Below are positions 1 through 11,308 of a stretch of 64,000 nt of DNA, piece after piece (within the stretch, counting starts at the first letter, position 1; each line of letters opens with the position of its first letter). The notes below the pieces were generated by a model. The model was not told the origin of the DNA and did not search any database. It worked only from the letters and a program-made list of their open reading frames with translations. Both the position numbers and the translations under genes were made by a program. Source of the DNA: Orobanche coerulescens (taxonomy: Eukaryota; Streptophyta; Magnoliopsida; Lamiales; Orobanchaceae); the NCBI GenBank assembly GCA_033398695.1, contig CM065802.1, positions 207,719,096 through 207,783,095 on the forward strand, in the 5' to 3' direction.

Positions 1-1000
1 ACCTTACTCATCTCTCTCTTGTCTTCCTCACTTTGAGGACACATTTTCGTGGTGAGATGAATTCCATGTCGCATGGGAAGGAACCCTCTTTTAGATTCAT
101 CCATCTTGAATCTTCTCGGATTTTATCGATATAAAGGGCTTGGGAAAGTCCTATCATTCTTCGTGGTCTATCTCTGTAAAGACGGATCCCTAGAATATAG
201 GAAGCTTCTCCCAAGTCTTTCATGGAGAACGTCTTAGAAAGCCAAGCTTTCACGGTCGAGCATTGCTATGTTATTTCCTATAAGCGAGAATATCATCTAC
301 ATATAGTACTAAGAACGCAATGTTGCTCCCACGACCTTTTGTAAACACACGGTTCCTCCTCATTTCGTTCGAAGTCAAAGTCCTTAATCGCTTCACAAAT
401 CGAAGGTTCCAACTCCGAGAAGCTTGCTTGGACCATAAATGGCTCGTTGCGGCTTACACACTTTATGAATATTAGCTTTGGACATAAAACCTTTAGCTGT
501 TCCATATAGATTTCCTCCTCGAGGTATCCATTTAGAAAAGCCGTTTTGACATCCATTTGCCATATTTCATAATCATAATAGCGACAATGGCAAGCATCAT
601 GCGAATCGACTTTATCATAGCTACGGGCGAGAAGGTATCATGATAATCGATTCACGCCCTTTGGGTATAACCCTTTGCCACAAGCCCGGCCTTATAGGCA
701 TCAACCTTGCCATCCCCATCGGTCTTTCTCTTATAGATCCATTTATTTCCAATAGTCCTCATGCCGGTTGGAAGATCTACTAGAGTCCAGACTGATTGGT
801 ATGCATCGAGTCTATCTCGGCTTTCATTGCTTCTTGCCATTTATCGGAGTCTACATCCACTATCGCTTGGTCATAGGTGACAGGGTCGTTTTCACTGCTA
901 TCGGGTGTGTCGTGGAGACCCGGTTCCTCGACATGTGTATAGCCATACCTCTCGTAAGTGAGATACCCTATCGACCTTGAAGTGGAGGCGTGTTACAATA
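1..1000 (-). pseudogene. Copia-A reverse transcriptase fragment (broken)
   Basis: Minus-strand pieces at 8-253, 293-556 and 652-840 belong to one copia reverse transcriptase, each in a different frame. Recognisable parts are the start of the domain (IGNKWIYKRKTDGDGKVDAYKA, near 660-760), the catalytic-Asp block MDVKTAFLNGYLEEEIYMEQ (near 497-556), and the C-terminal block SMKDLGEASYILGIRLYRDR. The second catalytic block (usually YVDD) would fall between 253 and 293, where the reading is disrupted. This enzyme would copy the retrotransposon RNA to DNA in the virus-like particle; here it cannot be made. RNase H would lie further left, outside the window. Confidence 0.85.
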
Positions 1001-1084
1001 GGTTCGGTTCTTGATCCCGATCGGATGTCTCCTTAGGACTTTCATTATGCTCTTCCAAAGAGATATTTCTACCCGAGCCACCTT

Positions 1085-1960
1085 CTGAATGAATTCATCC
1101 TCAAGGAAGTGCGCTTGTAATGCCACAACGACCTATGGTCTTGGCATGTAGAATAGATAACCCATCGAGTCCTCTGGGTATCCTATGAAACGTCCTTTTA
1201 TGGACCTCGCTTCGGTTGTCCACCTTAGCCTTTTTGACATAGGTGGACATCCCCAAATCCTTATGTGATTAAGGCTTGGTTTCTTACCCTTCCACATCTC
1301 ATGCGGAGTGATAGGAGCAGATTTGGAAGGACATCTATTTAGGATATAGGCGGTTAGTAAGGCATACCCCACAGTAAATAGGTAAATCGGTGTAATTTAA
1401 CATGGAGCGAACCATGTCCAACAAAGTCCGATTTCTCCTTTCGAAACACCATTTAACCGTGGGGTTCTGGAGGCGTGAATTGTGAAACTATTCCATGTTC
1501 CTTAAGGAACTCATCAAACTCGGTGCTCATATATTCGCCACCTCGGTCCGACCAAGTGCTTTGATATGACATCCATTTGTTTTTCAACTAGAGCCTTAAA
1601 TTCTTTGAATTTAGCAAAGGCTTGATTTATGTTTCATTAAGTACACAATCCCATACCTAGTATGATCATCATGAATGTTATGAAATATTGATATCCGTCT
1701 CGGGCTACTTCTAAAGCACCACAAACATCGGTATGCACCAATCCAAGTTTATCGGTGACCCTTTCAAAAGTCCTGTGAAGGGGAACTTAGTCATTTTGCC
1801 TCTAAGGCAAGATTCACAAGTTGGATAGGGTTCTACACCCAATGGACTTAAAAGTCCATCTTTCTCCATTTTCCGAACCTTGGTCGACCAACATGACCAA
1901 GTCTAAGGTGCCATTTAAGAGCTTGATTAGTATCTTGCCTACCACGTTTCCTAGTTATAG
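1085..1960 (-). pseudogene. Copia-A integrase fragment (broken)
   Basis: The longest minus-strand open stretch (1133-1372) reads as the C-terminal half of a copia integrase core, with ILNRCPSKSAPITPHEMWKG and SLNHIRIWGCPP. Matching but frameshifted core sequence continues to about 1900. The same segment is intact in Copia-B at 43833-44500, which serves as an internal reference. Integrase would insert the cDNA into the chromosome and leave a 5-bp duplication. Stops and indels make this copy non-functional. Confidence 0.82.
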
Positions 1961-2390
1961 TGTTCACTTTGTTTTATTTTGCATGTTCGGATGATATAAA
2001 CCATTCAACAATGTATTGTTTCCAACCAATTTATTTGAAAATAAATTTTACAACCGCCATTGCCAATGAAGAAACAAAATCCTTTCCGGTCCAAGACTGG
2101 AATGGATACAATGTTTTATGCCCCTTGGGCAAAACAAGTACTTCATCTAATGTCAAAATAAAACCGATTCTAAACCCGGAAGGATTGATCGAATATCGGT
2201 TGCCTCGACACTTTGTCCGCTTCCAACGGTGATCATTATTTCCCGACTTCAAGTTTTCTACTTCGTTCCAGATCACGATTCATAGTACAAATGTGAGAAG
2301 TGGCACGAATCCGTAATCCATGAAGCGTAATATACGAGCGGAACAATTAGTTTCAAAAACAAAAGTTCCGTGCACGATGCGCCATTAATC
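1960..2390 (-). pseudogene. Copia-A protease / pre-integrase fragment
   Basis: On the minus strand 2031-2276 contains LTLDEVLVLPKGHKTLYPFQ, the segment that follows the aspartic protease and precedes the integrase zinc finger in this family. The same motif (VLVLPKGHK) occurs twice in Copia-B, at 18772 and 20543. The protease active site is not clear between 2290 and 2390, where the reading frame is lost. Confidence 0.75.
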
Positions 2391-3190
2391 TTGGGATAAG
2401 TCCTTCGCCAGTGGACAAGATCACCGCATTCAAGGCATTTGTCAGTAGGTTTTGGACCGCCTACCTATTCAACCTTTCGGGCCTTGCCCTTTCCTTTTGC
2501 ACCCCTTTCTTGGGTTTGTCTTGCTCGTAGGTCTTTTTCTTCTTGTTCTTGGACCTCTTAGGCCCGGAAGAAATCACAAGAGCGACCTCTCTCGGTTTAG
2601 TCTTCATGTTAGGCGTGCCGTCACCGGTTTATTCATTAGCCCGGCTAATGTGCATGTAATTTCATTACGGTTGAAATTCATTACAAGCTGCGTGAAAGAG
2701 TCGTAGAGATTGAAGGATGTGATCAATTTGAAGGGATTAATCCATATTAAAGTTGAGCACCTCGAGCCTCTCAATCATAGAGATCATCTTGAGGACGTGG
2801 TCTCCCACTTTCTCCCCTTCTTTCATCCTAGCATGAACAACTGCTTTGATATCTCATATCTAGCATCTCTACCGTGCTCTCCATAAAGTTCGGTCAAGTG
2901 TGCGAGAATCGCCAGCGAAGTCATTTTCTCGTGCGCTCTCTGCGACTCATTAGTCATTGAGCCCATCATAAAACCACGGACTAGCACATCATCCTTGACC
3001 CATTTTTCATGGGCGTCAATGTCTTCTGATTACCCCTAGTCCGGATTGGAGTCGGTGGAATGTCGCCTCCAAGACGTATCCAGAGACTCCATACCGAGTA
3101 CAATCATCGATTCGCAACTACCAACAAAGTTAGGGCCGATTAGGAGATTCTTTTCAAGTAGTATTGCAAGTGGGTTTTAGCCATTTTAGA
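2390..3190 (-). pseudogene. Copia-A gag remnant with one defective zinc knuckle
   Basis: Read on the minus strand, about 2396-2437 gives CLECGDLVHWRRTY. This is a CX2CX4HX4 zinc knuckle whose last cysteine has become tyrosine. Further upstream (2700-3190) lie degraded pieces of the gag that is better preserved in Copia-B at 14160-14720. Gag would package the element's RNA. The start near 3180 retains a decayed LAILLEKN-like segment. Multiple stops rule out a product. Confidence 0.75.
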
Positions 3191-4901
3191 GAGATTCAAT
3201 TTCGTTTTACGCAAAGATTTAGACAAGATTAAATTAGTGACTTGTTTAATTATGACCGAGTATAGAACTTAAGGTCTTGTATAATTCTTGTCTCGGCTCC
3301 CACTAATTTTATCGAATTATACACTCCCATGTTATAATCCGGAAATCATGGTTAGATCGACTTCTTAGTGGTGATCAAGTTCTTTACAAATTTTAACAGA
3401 CGCAACCTATCGGGTTTCTTGCCAATTAATTTACGTAAAGTGGTGTCTAACACCAACCCGTCTAACGGATGATTTGATCTTCTTTTACCCCTAGTCTTCA
3501 TGCCCTCAACCTATCGTTTCTTGGCAATCCAGACTATCTAAGTTGTTGACCATCAACGTCTATCGGTTTGACTATTGAATCTCACCGGCAACCTATCGGG
3601 TTTCTAGGGCGAAATTTATCACCAACCGAAGGCATCTAATGCACTCAAGAATTTTTCAACCTCTACCAAATGTACTACCCGATAACTCGGAAGCATAGCA
3701 CACCGGCTCGGGTATCAATTTTCTACGAGTTTGATGGAGGGTAGGAAACCTCGTAACCTTTTTCAAACTTAGTACATTTGTAGTCGGGAGAATTTCGCGA
3801 TTAATGTTACACTTTGCACATTAATTCAATTATACGCGCGTTTGTATGTTTGTCAATCATTCAAAATGAAAATGTAAAATAGTAACCTAGTTACTACCAA
3901 CATATAGCTCATGGACCTAATTCCTAAATCTTGGGCCAAGCGAATGACCCAATAAATAAAAAAAATACAGTCTTCGATTCTTCGTCTTCTCGGTCGGTTG
4001 TCTTCGGTCTTCGTCATACCCAAAATAATACTTACATCATTGAAAAATGCATCCTATACAAATTTTCTAGTAAATATAAATAGGCTCAAAACGGCCTTTA
4101 CAACCCAATCGAATCGAACAAATCAAAAACTAAGTCCACGAGCTATATCACCATCACATAAGGATTCCATACAACATGTAATGGCAACGAAATTAAACAA
4201 TTAATTTTAATATAAATTAATCTAATTCATCTATAAAATTAATCTATTCAATTTCTACTATATTAATCCAATTAATATAAAGTGGCATTAAAATTAAATA
4301 ATCAATTAATATATTAATCTAATCAATATAAAATTAATCTATTCAATTTTAATGGTATTAATCAAATTAATACTAATAATCATCATTTTAATTGCTCAAG
4401 TAATCCGGCCAAAAAAAATATTCTCGTTTAATTTATTTCCCTTAACTCAAAAATATTCCAAATATTAATTTAGTCAAATTAAAATCCAATTTAAATTTTG
4501 GGAAATAATTACAATAAAATATAAACTTAAAACGGAGTCCCGGACAATCCGGTTTAGGCCCAGCCCGCGGCCCGATTCAAAATCGGGCCAAAAACCCGAG
4601 GGCTGCCTGGCGAGCCACTGCTCGGCAGACTGGCCGATCATGATCGGCCCCTGGCCGAGCACTCTCAGCCCCTGGCCGAGTCATGGCCGAGCATGCTCGG
4701 CAGCCTGGGCAGGCAGCCCAGGCAGTGCTGCGGCACCACTGCCAGCAGCCCGTTTCTTCTTTTTCGGCCCGTTTCCAAAACGTGATGCTACAACGAACAA
4801 TTTAAAATCTAAAATTATTCCAAACATGATTCTAAATCATAATCATCATCCAAAAGCATTCAAAATGCACAAATAATCGTATATACGGTATCATTGACAC
4901 A
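3191..4901 (-). other. Copia-A untranslated leader (no gene)
   Basis: This 1.7-kb stretch between the primer-binding site and gag has no convincing reading frame. It is AT-rich at 3190-4540. A GC-rich island at about 4550-4780 repeats TGGCCGAG-like words. The island corresponds in position to the GCGGCCCAGGG-rich island in the Copia-B leader near 12500. Confidence 0.6.
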
Positions 4902-4913
4902 GCTCCGATACCA
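4902..4913 (-). other. Copia-A primer-binding site (tRNA-Met type)
   Basis: On the minus strand this reads TGGTATCGGAGC, four bases inside the LTR end. It differs by one base from the plant initiator tRNA-Met complement TGGTATCAGAGC. It fixes both the orientation and the inner LTR boundary. Confidence 0.85.
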
Positions 4914-4917
4914 CCGT

Positions 4918-6784
4918 TGTTGGGATTAGAAAATAAAGCGAAATACGCAATGAAATAAAAACGAATCCCAAACAGGATCGATCAAGTAACGTATATACGA
5001 AAAATAAATACGAAGATAAAGATCATACCCTTGAAGCCTTTGAAATAATTCTTCGTAAAATTGGATGATGATCACGAACCTCGTCCCGAACACGAAATCC
5101 CTTTGTTCCAAGCACCGAAAGTTCGAAGCCTCTACTTCACACACGTCGGAAGTTGCCCGGAAAAATTTCAACGAGACTCCGTTCTCCAAGAACACGGCTA
5201 GGGAACTCGTAGGAATTTTTTCTCTCAATTTTTCTTAACTTTTATAACACCTCTAAGATGAAAATTATAGAAAAGAAAAAATTTTTTTTTTCTCCTCCCT
5301 CATTCAAAGCTCACGGCAGGCTGCTCTACATGAGTGAGTATGAGTTTTTGTTGTTGTCTCATTTCATCATTTATAATGTAATGATATATATATTATAAAA
5401 GAATAAATATTCCTTTACAACTATCATTCACAATTATGTGGGAATCTCAACTCTAAGTGAGTTCCCACACACATGCAAGATCATGCCATGCCATGAGGAG
5501 TGGGTGGCCACAAGGAAGTTTCCTAGAAAACGAGCCGAGCCACTCGGCTCGTGTACCGGACGTTCGTCAAACGACTCCGTTAAATACACTCCTTTTAATC
5601 ATCAATGTATTTATATTAATTAATTAATCTAATTAATTAATTAATTATATCAAATACAAATATATATTTCTCTAAGAAATATAATTTATGAATTAAATTA
5701 ATTACCAGAACTTAATTTAAATTCATAAGACCGATATTTGATTTATCGATAAATCATAATTAAATATCCAATATCTAATATTAATAGAGAGATAATAAAT
5801 TCACATTTATCCGTCAACGCTCGATGCGCGACTCCGTAGGTCCGTCTCGGTGGCATTAGGAGGAACCAATGAGTGCGGGCAAGACTTAGCTTGACTAGCG
5901 GGCCGCCTTTGTAAACCCCGATCGAGAACGAATGAAGGGATCATTCCGGAACCATTATGTCGTGAATACTATATACGTATAGACCCTTCATCGATGTCGG
6001 TCAAGTCTTCGGTCACGGTAAAGTCAAACCCTCATTTGTTGACTAAACTCTATACATGTGTTAATGCAAATCAAGACCGACTGATTAATAGTGTATCTAA
6101 TACGACTATATCGAATGCTTTGCCAAAGACTTATGATCTTATTTGCCATTAACCGTATAGGACATTCGCTGCTCACTAACAGAGATAGAATCCTTTCTTG
6201 GCGTACGAAAGATCGCTACTGCCCGTATAGTCCGCACTTCGAGGTCGACTCAGCAATTAAGCAAATGAGTCTAACTACTCTAATGACAAACTAAACGTCA
6301 CAGACACATCTTCTACTGAACCCTCAAGTCAAAGGTCCACGTATACTATCACAACCTTTCGATTCGTCATCGACTCTCCGAGAGTGAATACCGTGTGACT
6401 GAATCGAGTATGAGTCGTGTTCGAGTATACTGGCTCCACCAATATACTTATAACTATGCTATCAAGACGTGCACACGTCCTAGCATCAGTTATACAAGTC
6501 ATATTAAAACTTAATGCCCATTTTAAGTTTATTGACTTGCGAACAATTTACGTAAATAAACTTTAAACACTTCCAGTACATTTTCTCTTATCCCATAACG
6601 AGAATGGAATGTTCGATTTATTTACATGGACTTCACTTCAATGTTTACCAAGTCAAGAATGCAATTGAAATACAATAAACAGTGAATGAATCGTATTGCC
6701 TTTTTATTAATTATTCCATAATTACAAGTATAATGCCCTTACTCTCTCATCCCCTGAGTGGCATTCGAGGGCATATTCCTAACA
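4918..6784 (-). repeat. Copia-A 5' LTR (1867 bp)
   Basis: On the minus strand the LTR starts TGTTAGGAATATGCCCTCGA at 6784 and ends TAATCCCAACA at 4918, giving the TG...CA ends of an LTR. Internal landmarks, such as the GGTTCCTCC/AGGAGGAACC segment near 5860 and the AATTAATTAATT tract near 5620-5650, recur in the Copia-B LTRs. It contains no gene. Confidence 0.88.
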
Positions 6785-7131
6785 CATACAACCCAAAACA
6801 GTCCATTATTACAAAATTTCAAAACATCAAAAGAACACATGTACTTGAGTACTAAAAACCAAACCAGGATACCAAAACAAAACAACGGATAACATCACTG
6901 AGCCCCTTCGTCATCATGCTAGTACTGTGGCTGCTTCCCCGCTCCTCGGCTACTTGAACATCAAACAAATGTCCACCCCCGTAGGGGTTAGCAAAATGAT
7001 GCTAGTACAAGAATCATAATATACAAAATCAGATGTGCAACAACAATACATAGCAAAATACAACACATGGACTTCCTCTACCGGAATCCAACGATGCGAA
7101 TCATCATGATTCCATCAACATAACACAGGGT

Positions 7132-7300
7132 AATCCAATGATCCAGCGCCCTCAGCATAGATCCCAATATGATCCCGTCGGACCAACACGAGGTGGAAAA
7201 CCCGTCTAACGATCCAGTGCCCTCAGAATAGACCTCAAGATGATCCCGTCGGACCAACACGAGGTGGACAACTGATCCAACGCCCTCAGCATAGATCACA
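7132..7300 (-). repeat. Tandem repeats, about 65-77 bp, in Gypsy-D LTR
   Basis: Three consecutive units each start GATCCARYGCCCTCAG and contain CCCGTCGGACCAACACGAGG; the third is cut short. The Gypsy-C LTR holds two equivalent units at 32929-33070, reversed. Confidence 0.8.
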
Positions 7301-8548
7301 CGATCCCTATGGATCAATACAACACATACAATACAACTATGCATACACATATGCAACTCGGTATGTACATCAACATGAACAGCATATGAATCAATAACCA
7401 GAACGACAATATGACAATTCAACTTGGATGATCTCATGTTAAGAGAAAAACATGAATAACGATATGCATGATCAAAATCATCAACATTAAACCAATAGTC
7501 AAATTATGATACTTGCCTTAGAAAGATGGCAAAAATATATATACTTCAACGATTTCAACAAACTCGAAGGCCGCCTCCTTCGATCAACAGTTCGCAACGC
7601 TCGGACCTTTAAACAAATAGGAAAGTAACGACAACTCAACTTTTGTAACAAATTTAAACGTACGAACATCTAACGTCTACTACGGTCGGGTTAACACTCT
7701 AAGTTACCCGGTTCACGGTTCAACTCATCCGACGAGCGCTCGATCGAGCTAAGGACATTCAAATCATCATAAGTTCCTACTTTAATTCCTGATTATTAAT
7801 TCCATTACCAGGTTCGGCTATATAACACCTTTCAATCCGAGTTTTAGATTAATTCATCCTATAATTTCGTTCTTCCACAAGCTATCCTTCTTGCCAAAGT
7901 TTTACGTTCATAACAATTATTACCCATCAACACCCTTTGTTCCAATCATCAATATGAAGATCATCATGTCCAAAAATCATTACAAATCATGAATTACGTT
8001 GAAGAACACCTTATACTACACATGGATTATTATTAGAGAAGACCCTAAGAATTCATCTTCTTGCATCCCATTCTAGGTGATGATAATAACACTACACTAG
8101 TATACAAGTGATTCGGAATCGACAACCTAAATATGCAACAAATATCATAAACCATATCCTAGGTTCAACTCAATAAGGTTCGGTTACAATCTTCTTACTC
8201 AAAGAAGTTCTAACATGATGACTTCAGATTTCTTATGGTATGGTGTTCAACCTAATGAGTTATCAATAACCTTAATAGTTCCAGGAGAATGTTCAAAATC
8301 AGAATAAGAACACGAATTCTAAGCTCGGGTAGCAATACATACCTTATATGGAAAGAAAGGGTGACAACACTTGATGAACTCAATGTCGAACTCTTGAACA
8401 CCAATCCTCAAAGATCCTTGCCTTCAATGATTATGTTAGAAAGTTGATATGAAGGTCTAAGATCGAGAGGGTAGCTCTCTAAGTCTCGGAAATCAAGTAT
8501 GGGGCGAAATGGAAACTGAGAAATGAACTGAGATGCTGTCCTATTTAT

Positions 8549-8558
8549 AGAAAATGAT
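8549..8558 (-). promoter_or_regulatory. Probable TATA box of the Gypsy-D LTR
   Basis: On the minus strand this reads CTATAAATAG. It lies immediately downstream, in LTR orientation, of the palindrome array. The same relative arrangement occurs in Gypsy-C, with TATAAAT at 31618-31624. Confidence 0.65.
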
Positions 8559-8561
8559 TAT

Positions 8562-8981
8562 TAGCGCGCGCTACTGCTCCTTTTTAGCGTGCGCTAACGG
8601 GCTCCCAGCCCACTGTATCTAATTGTCCTCGGTCTTACGTACGCTAAATAGCCTTAATGTGTGCTAAAAGCAATAGTTAGCATACGCTAACACCCATCAT
8701 AGTGTGCGCTATCGGCTTTACGAAAGCTCACTGACCTCACTGTACTATATTTAGCGTGCGCTAGCATCTCTCACGTAGCGTGCGCCAAGTACCGTTGACT
8801 CAGCTTTTCCAAAAACCGTCCAGGTTCATCCCGTAAAACATTATACAAGATCTGCGATCCGATCTCACCTACCGCCGGTCTCAGTCATGCTGACCATATA
8901 TAGCGTGCGCTAAGACTCATCTGTAGCGTGCGCTAGCTCAAGTATTTAGCGCGTGATATACATAAACGTTAGCATGCGCTA
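8562..8981 (-). repeat. Array of 12-bp near-palindromes, Gypsy-D LTR
   Basis: Copies related to TAGCGTGCGCTA start at 8562, 8585, 8635, 8655, 8678, 8700, 8752, 8776, 8901, 8924, 8947 and 8970. Neighbouring starts are mostly 22-24 bp apart, with gaps near two or five periods. The sequence between copies differs. The array lies upstream of the LTR TATA box. Confidence 0.88.
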
Positions 8982-9054
8982 GATGTACATAAGTACGAGA
9001 ATGAATCAACATATACGACATCATATACTCATCGATATTAAATTATGAAATGCA

Positions 9055-9059
9055 GAGGA
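9055..9059. other. Copia-B target-site duplication, left (GAGGA)
   Basis: GAGGA directly precedes the TGTTAGG start of the 5' LTR and recurs directly after the CCCAACA end of the 3' LTR at 47807-47811. This proves that the two LTRs, 35 kb apart, belong to one insertion. Confidence 0.92.
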
Positions 9060-11068
9060 TGTTAGGAGTATGCCCTCGAATGCCACTCAGAGGATGTTGA
9101 GTGAGGGCATTGTACTTGTAATTATGTAAATCATTATCATAAGGCAAATGAATGTTTCTTTATTTACTGGTAGTTACTGGCATTCCTAACTCGTAAATAT
9201 ACATATAGAAACTAGTCCGTGTATTTGAGAGCAAAATGTTCCACTCCTTATTGGATAAGGGGGTCGGCACTGGAAAGGTTTATAGCTCAAATACTTAATC
9301 GTTCGCAAGTCGATGAAACTTGACTGGGCATTAAATTTGTGTGAAGACTTGTATGACATGTTCTTTGAAAAGGAGAGTGCCTGTCGAACACTAATGGTTA
9401 GTGGGAGCACACGTTATAGGCATGCTAATTGGATTAGTATACTCGAACCGACTCACCCTCGATTCGTCACACGAATTTCACTCCGGGATAGTCAATGACG
9501 GAATCGAAAGGTTGTGATAGGTATTCGTGAACCTTTAACTTGAGGATTCAGTAGGGATGTGCTTGTGACGTCAAGATTTTTATTAGAGTAGTTCGACCCT
9601 GTAAACCAGAAGGCGGGGGTCAACCTCGACGTGCATCTTGATGGGCAAGTAGCAGGTCCTACTGAATACCAAGATAGAATTCTTTCTGAAGTTAGTGAGC
9701 GGGTTATATGTCCTATGCGGTTATTGGCAGATGAGATCATAAGTCTTTGGCCAAAGCATTGGAGCTAGATGTATTAGATACATGAGAGCTCGATGATCTC
9801 GAGTTGCATTAACGCATGCATAGCGTCAAGTACATATAGGGTTTGACTGACCGTGACCCTATATCTTGATCGGGATATTTGAAAGAAGGGTTTATACGTA
9901 TACTGGTATTCACGATAGAATGATTCTTGAATGATCCCAATCATTCGTTCTCAGTTAGGGTACAGTGTAGGCCGCTAGGCTAGCTAGGTGGTGCTACTAG
10001 TCTTTGGTTCCTCCCATTACTGACTGAGACGGACCTACCGAGTCGCGCAATATGATTTATGACGGAATGAATCGAGCTTATTCTCTCATTATTAATATTA
10101 GATATTAGATATCTAAATTTGGGACATTGGATGTTTAAACTGATTTATTGGATAAATTAATTTACGGCCTAATGAATTAAATAAATTACTAGGTGATTAA
10201 TTTAATTCATGAATATAATTATTTCTTGGAGAAATTAATTATGTTATTATGTATTTGACATGATTAATTAATTGGATTAATTAATCGATATAAATACATC
10301 AGAACGGAATCGAAGTTTATCTATTTGGACTCACGGGAGTCCGAAACGGACCGAACTCTGCCTATCATTCATCAAGGCCGCCCCTCCCCCCACTTATATC
10401 CATGTGTGTGTTTTGACTTGTCCCCATCATGATGTTTGGAATCTCATGTGTTGAGGGGACAAGTATCATGCATATTATTTGGTTGGGAATTATATATTGT
10501 GAGTTGAAGAATAAAAGGAAGACTTGACATCTCTCGCTTCAACTTTTGGTGCATTCATACATATCAAACATTGAGAGAGAGAGAGAGAGTGACTTTGAGT
10601 TCAACACTCATCTTCATCTTCTTCATTCACTTCTTCTTCATTTTTCTTAGAGAAAATTGAGAGAAAATATTGAGAGATATTTTGATAAACATACTTGGAG
10701 TATATTCATCAAATCCAAGAGCTTCATCATCCGATTCTAGCCGTAACCTTAAAGGTTAATTGGGTGATTGTCATTCCGTTCATTTCTCTCACCCATGACA
10801 AGTAGAGACGTTGTCTTTTCGGCATTGGATCGTCCAAGAGCTTCGAGCAGATTGGATACGTAGAGATCAAGCAAAGCTTGGGGAATAGCTCAAGAGAAGG
10901 ATACCATTTAATCAACGGACTACGAGGGTATGTTTCACGCATCTCTTGTGTTTTCGTTTCTATATTCGTATATACGTAGCTCAATCGATCCTCGTAGGGA
11001 TTCAAATCGAATTAATTTTCGTTTTACCGCTTCCGCTAGGCCTTCGTTTTAGGCACCAAATCCCAACA
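9060..11068 (+). repeat. Copia-B 5' LTR (2009 bp)
   Basis: It begins TGTTAGGAGTATGCCCTCGA and ends CCCAACA, followed after one base by the primer-binding site. It matches the 3' LTR at 45810-47806 closely along its whole length and holds no gene. A GA-repeat lies near 10577-10590. Confidence 0.93.
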
Positions 11069-11069
11069 G

Positions 11070-11081
11070 TGGTATCGGAGC
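11070..11081 (+). other. Copia-B primer-binding site (tRNA-Met type)
   Basis: The sequence TGGTATCGGAGC follows the 5' LTR end. It is identical to the Copia-A site and one base from the canonical plant initiator tRNA-Met complement. Confidence 0.88.
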
Positions 11082-11308
11082 GTAGGTCTTGCGATCGTAT
11101 ATACGATACTAGCATTTGGAATGCTCGATTAGATGGTGAATGATTTGGAATCATTTTAGTCATAATCGTGGTATATGTTTTACGTTCGTTGTAGTTATAT
11201 TTTTCGTATGATTGTGTCTAAATGTAAATCTTAATTTCTGGTAAATGTGATTTATATTGAAGACATGAATGTTGAAAAATATAGATATTGGATATCCGGT
11301 CGAAAAAC

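Larger units (their letters stand above)
1..6784 (-). mobile_element. Copia-A: left-truncated Ty1/copia retrotransposon
   Basis: On the minus strand the order is 5' LTR (4918-6784), primer-binding site, untranslated leader, gag, zinc knuckle, pre-integrase and protease remains, integrase, then reverse transcriptase running off the window at base 1. This is the gag-PR-INT-RT order of Ty1/copia. Every coding part is broken by stops and indels, so the copy is dead. Its LTR begins TGTTAGGAATATGCCCTCGA and ends in CCCAACA, matching the LTRs of Copia-B at 9060-47806, so both belong to one family. The 3' LTR lies outside the window. It sits inside the Gypsy-D LTR, whose sequence resumes at 6785. Confidence 0.9.
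6785..9059 (-). repeat. Gypsy-D LTR, main part (same family as Gypsy-C LTRs)
   Basis: Read on the minus strand, this block aligns by eye to most of the Gypsy-C LTR (31215-33575). Shared landmarks are the CCCCTTCGGGGGTGAACATT-like segment (6970-7000 reversed), the CCGTCGGACCAACACGAG repeats, and the array of CGTGCGCTA palindromes upstream of a TATA box. About 100 bp of the 3' LTR end is missing here because Copia-A entered it; that piece should lie left of the window. The other end is at 47812-47895, beyond Copia-B. Whether this is a solo LTR or part of a full element cannot be decided. Confidence 0.8.

Noticed and set aside
3998..4204. Small plus-strand frame in the Copia-A leader
   Set aside because: A related frame on the other strand appears in the Copia-B leader (12869-13084), but both only reflect shared leader sequence and have no known domain.
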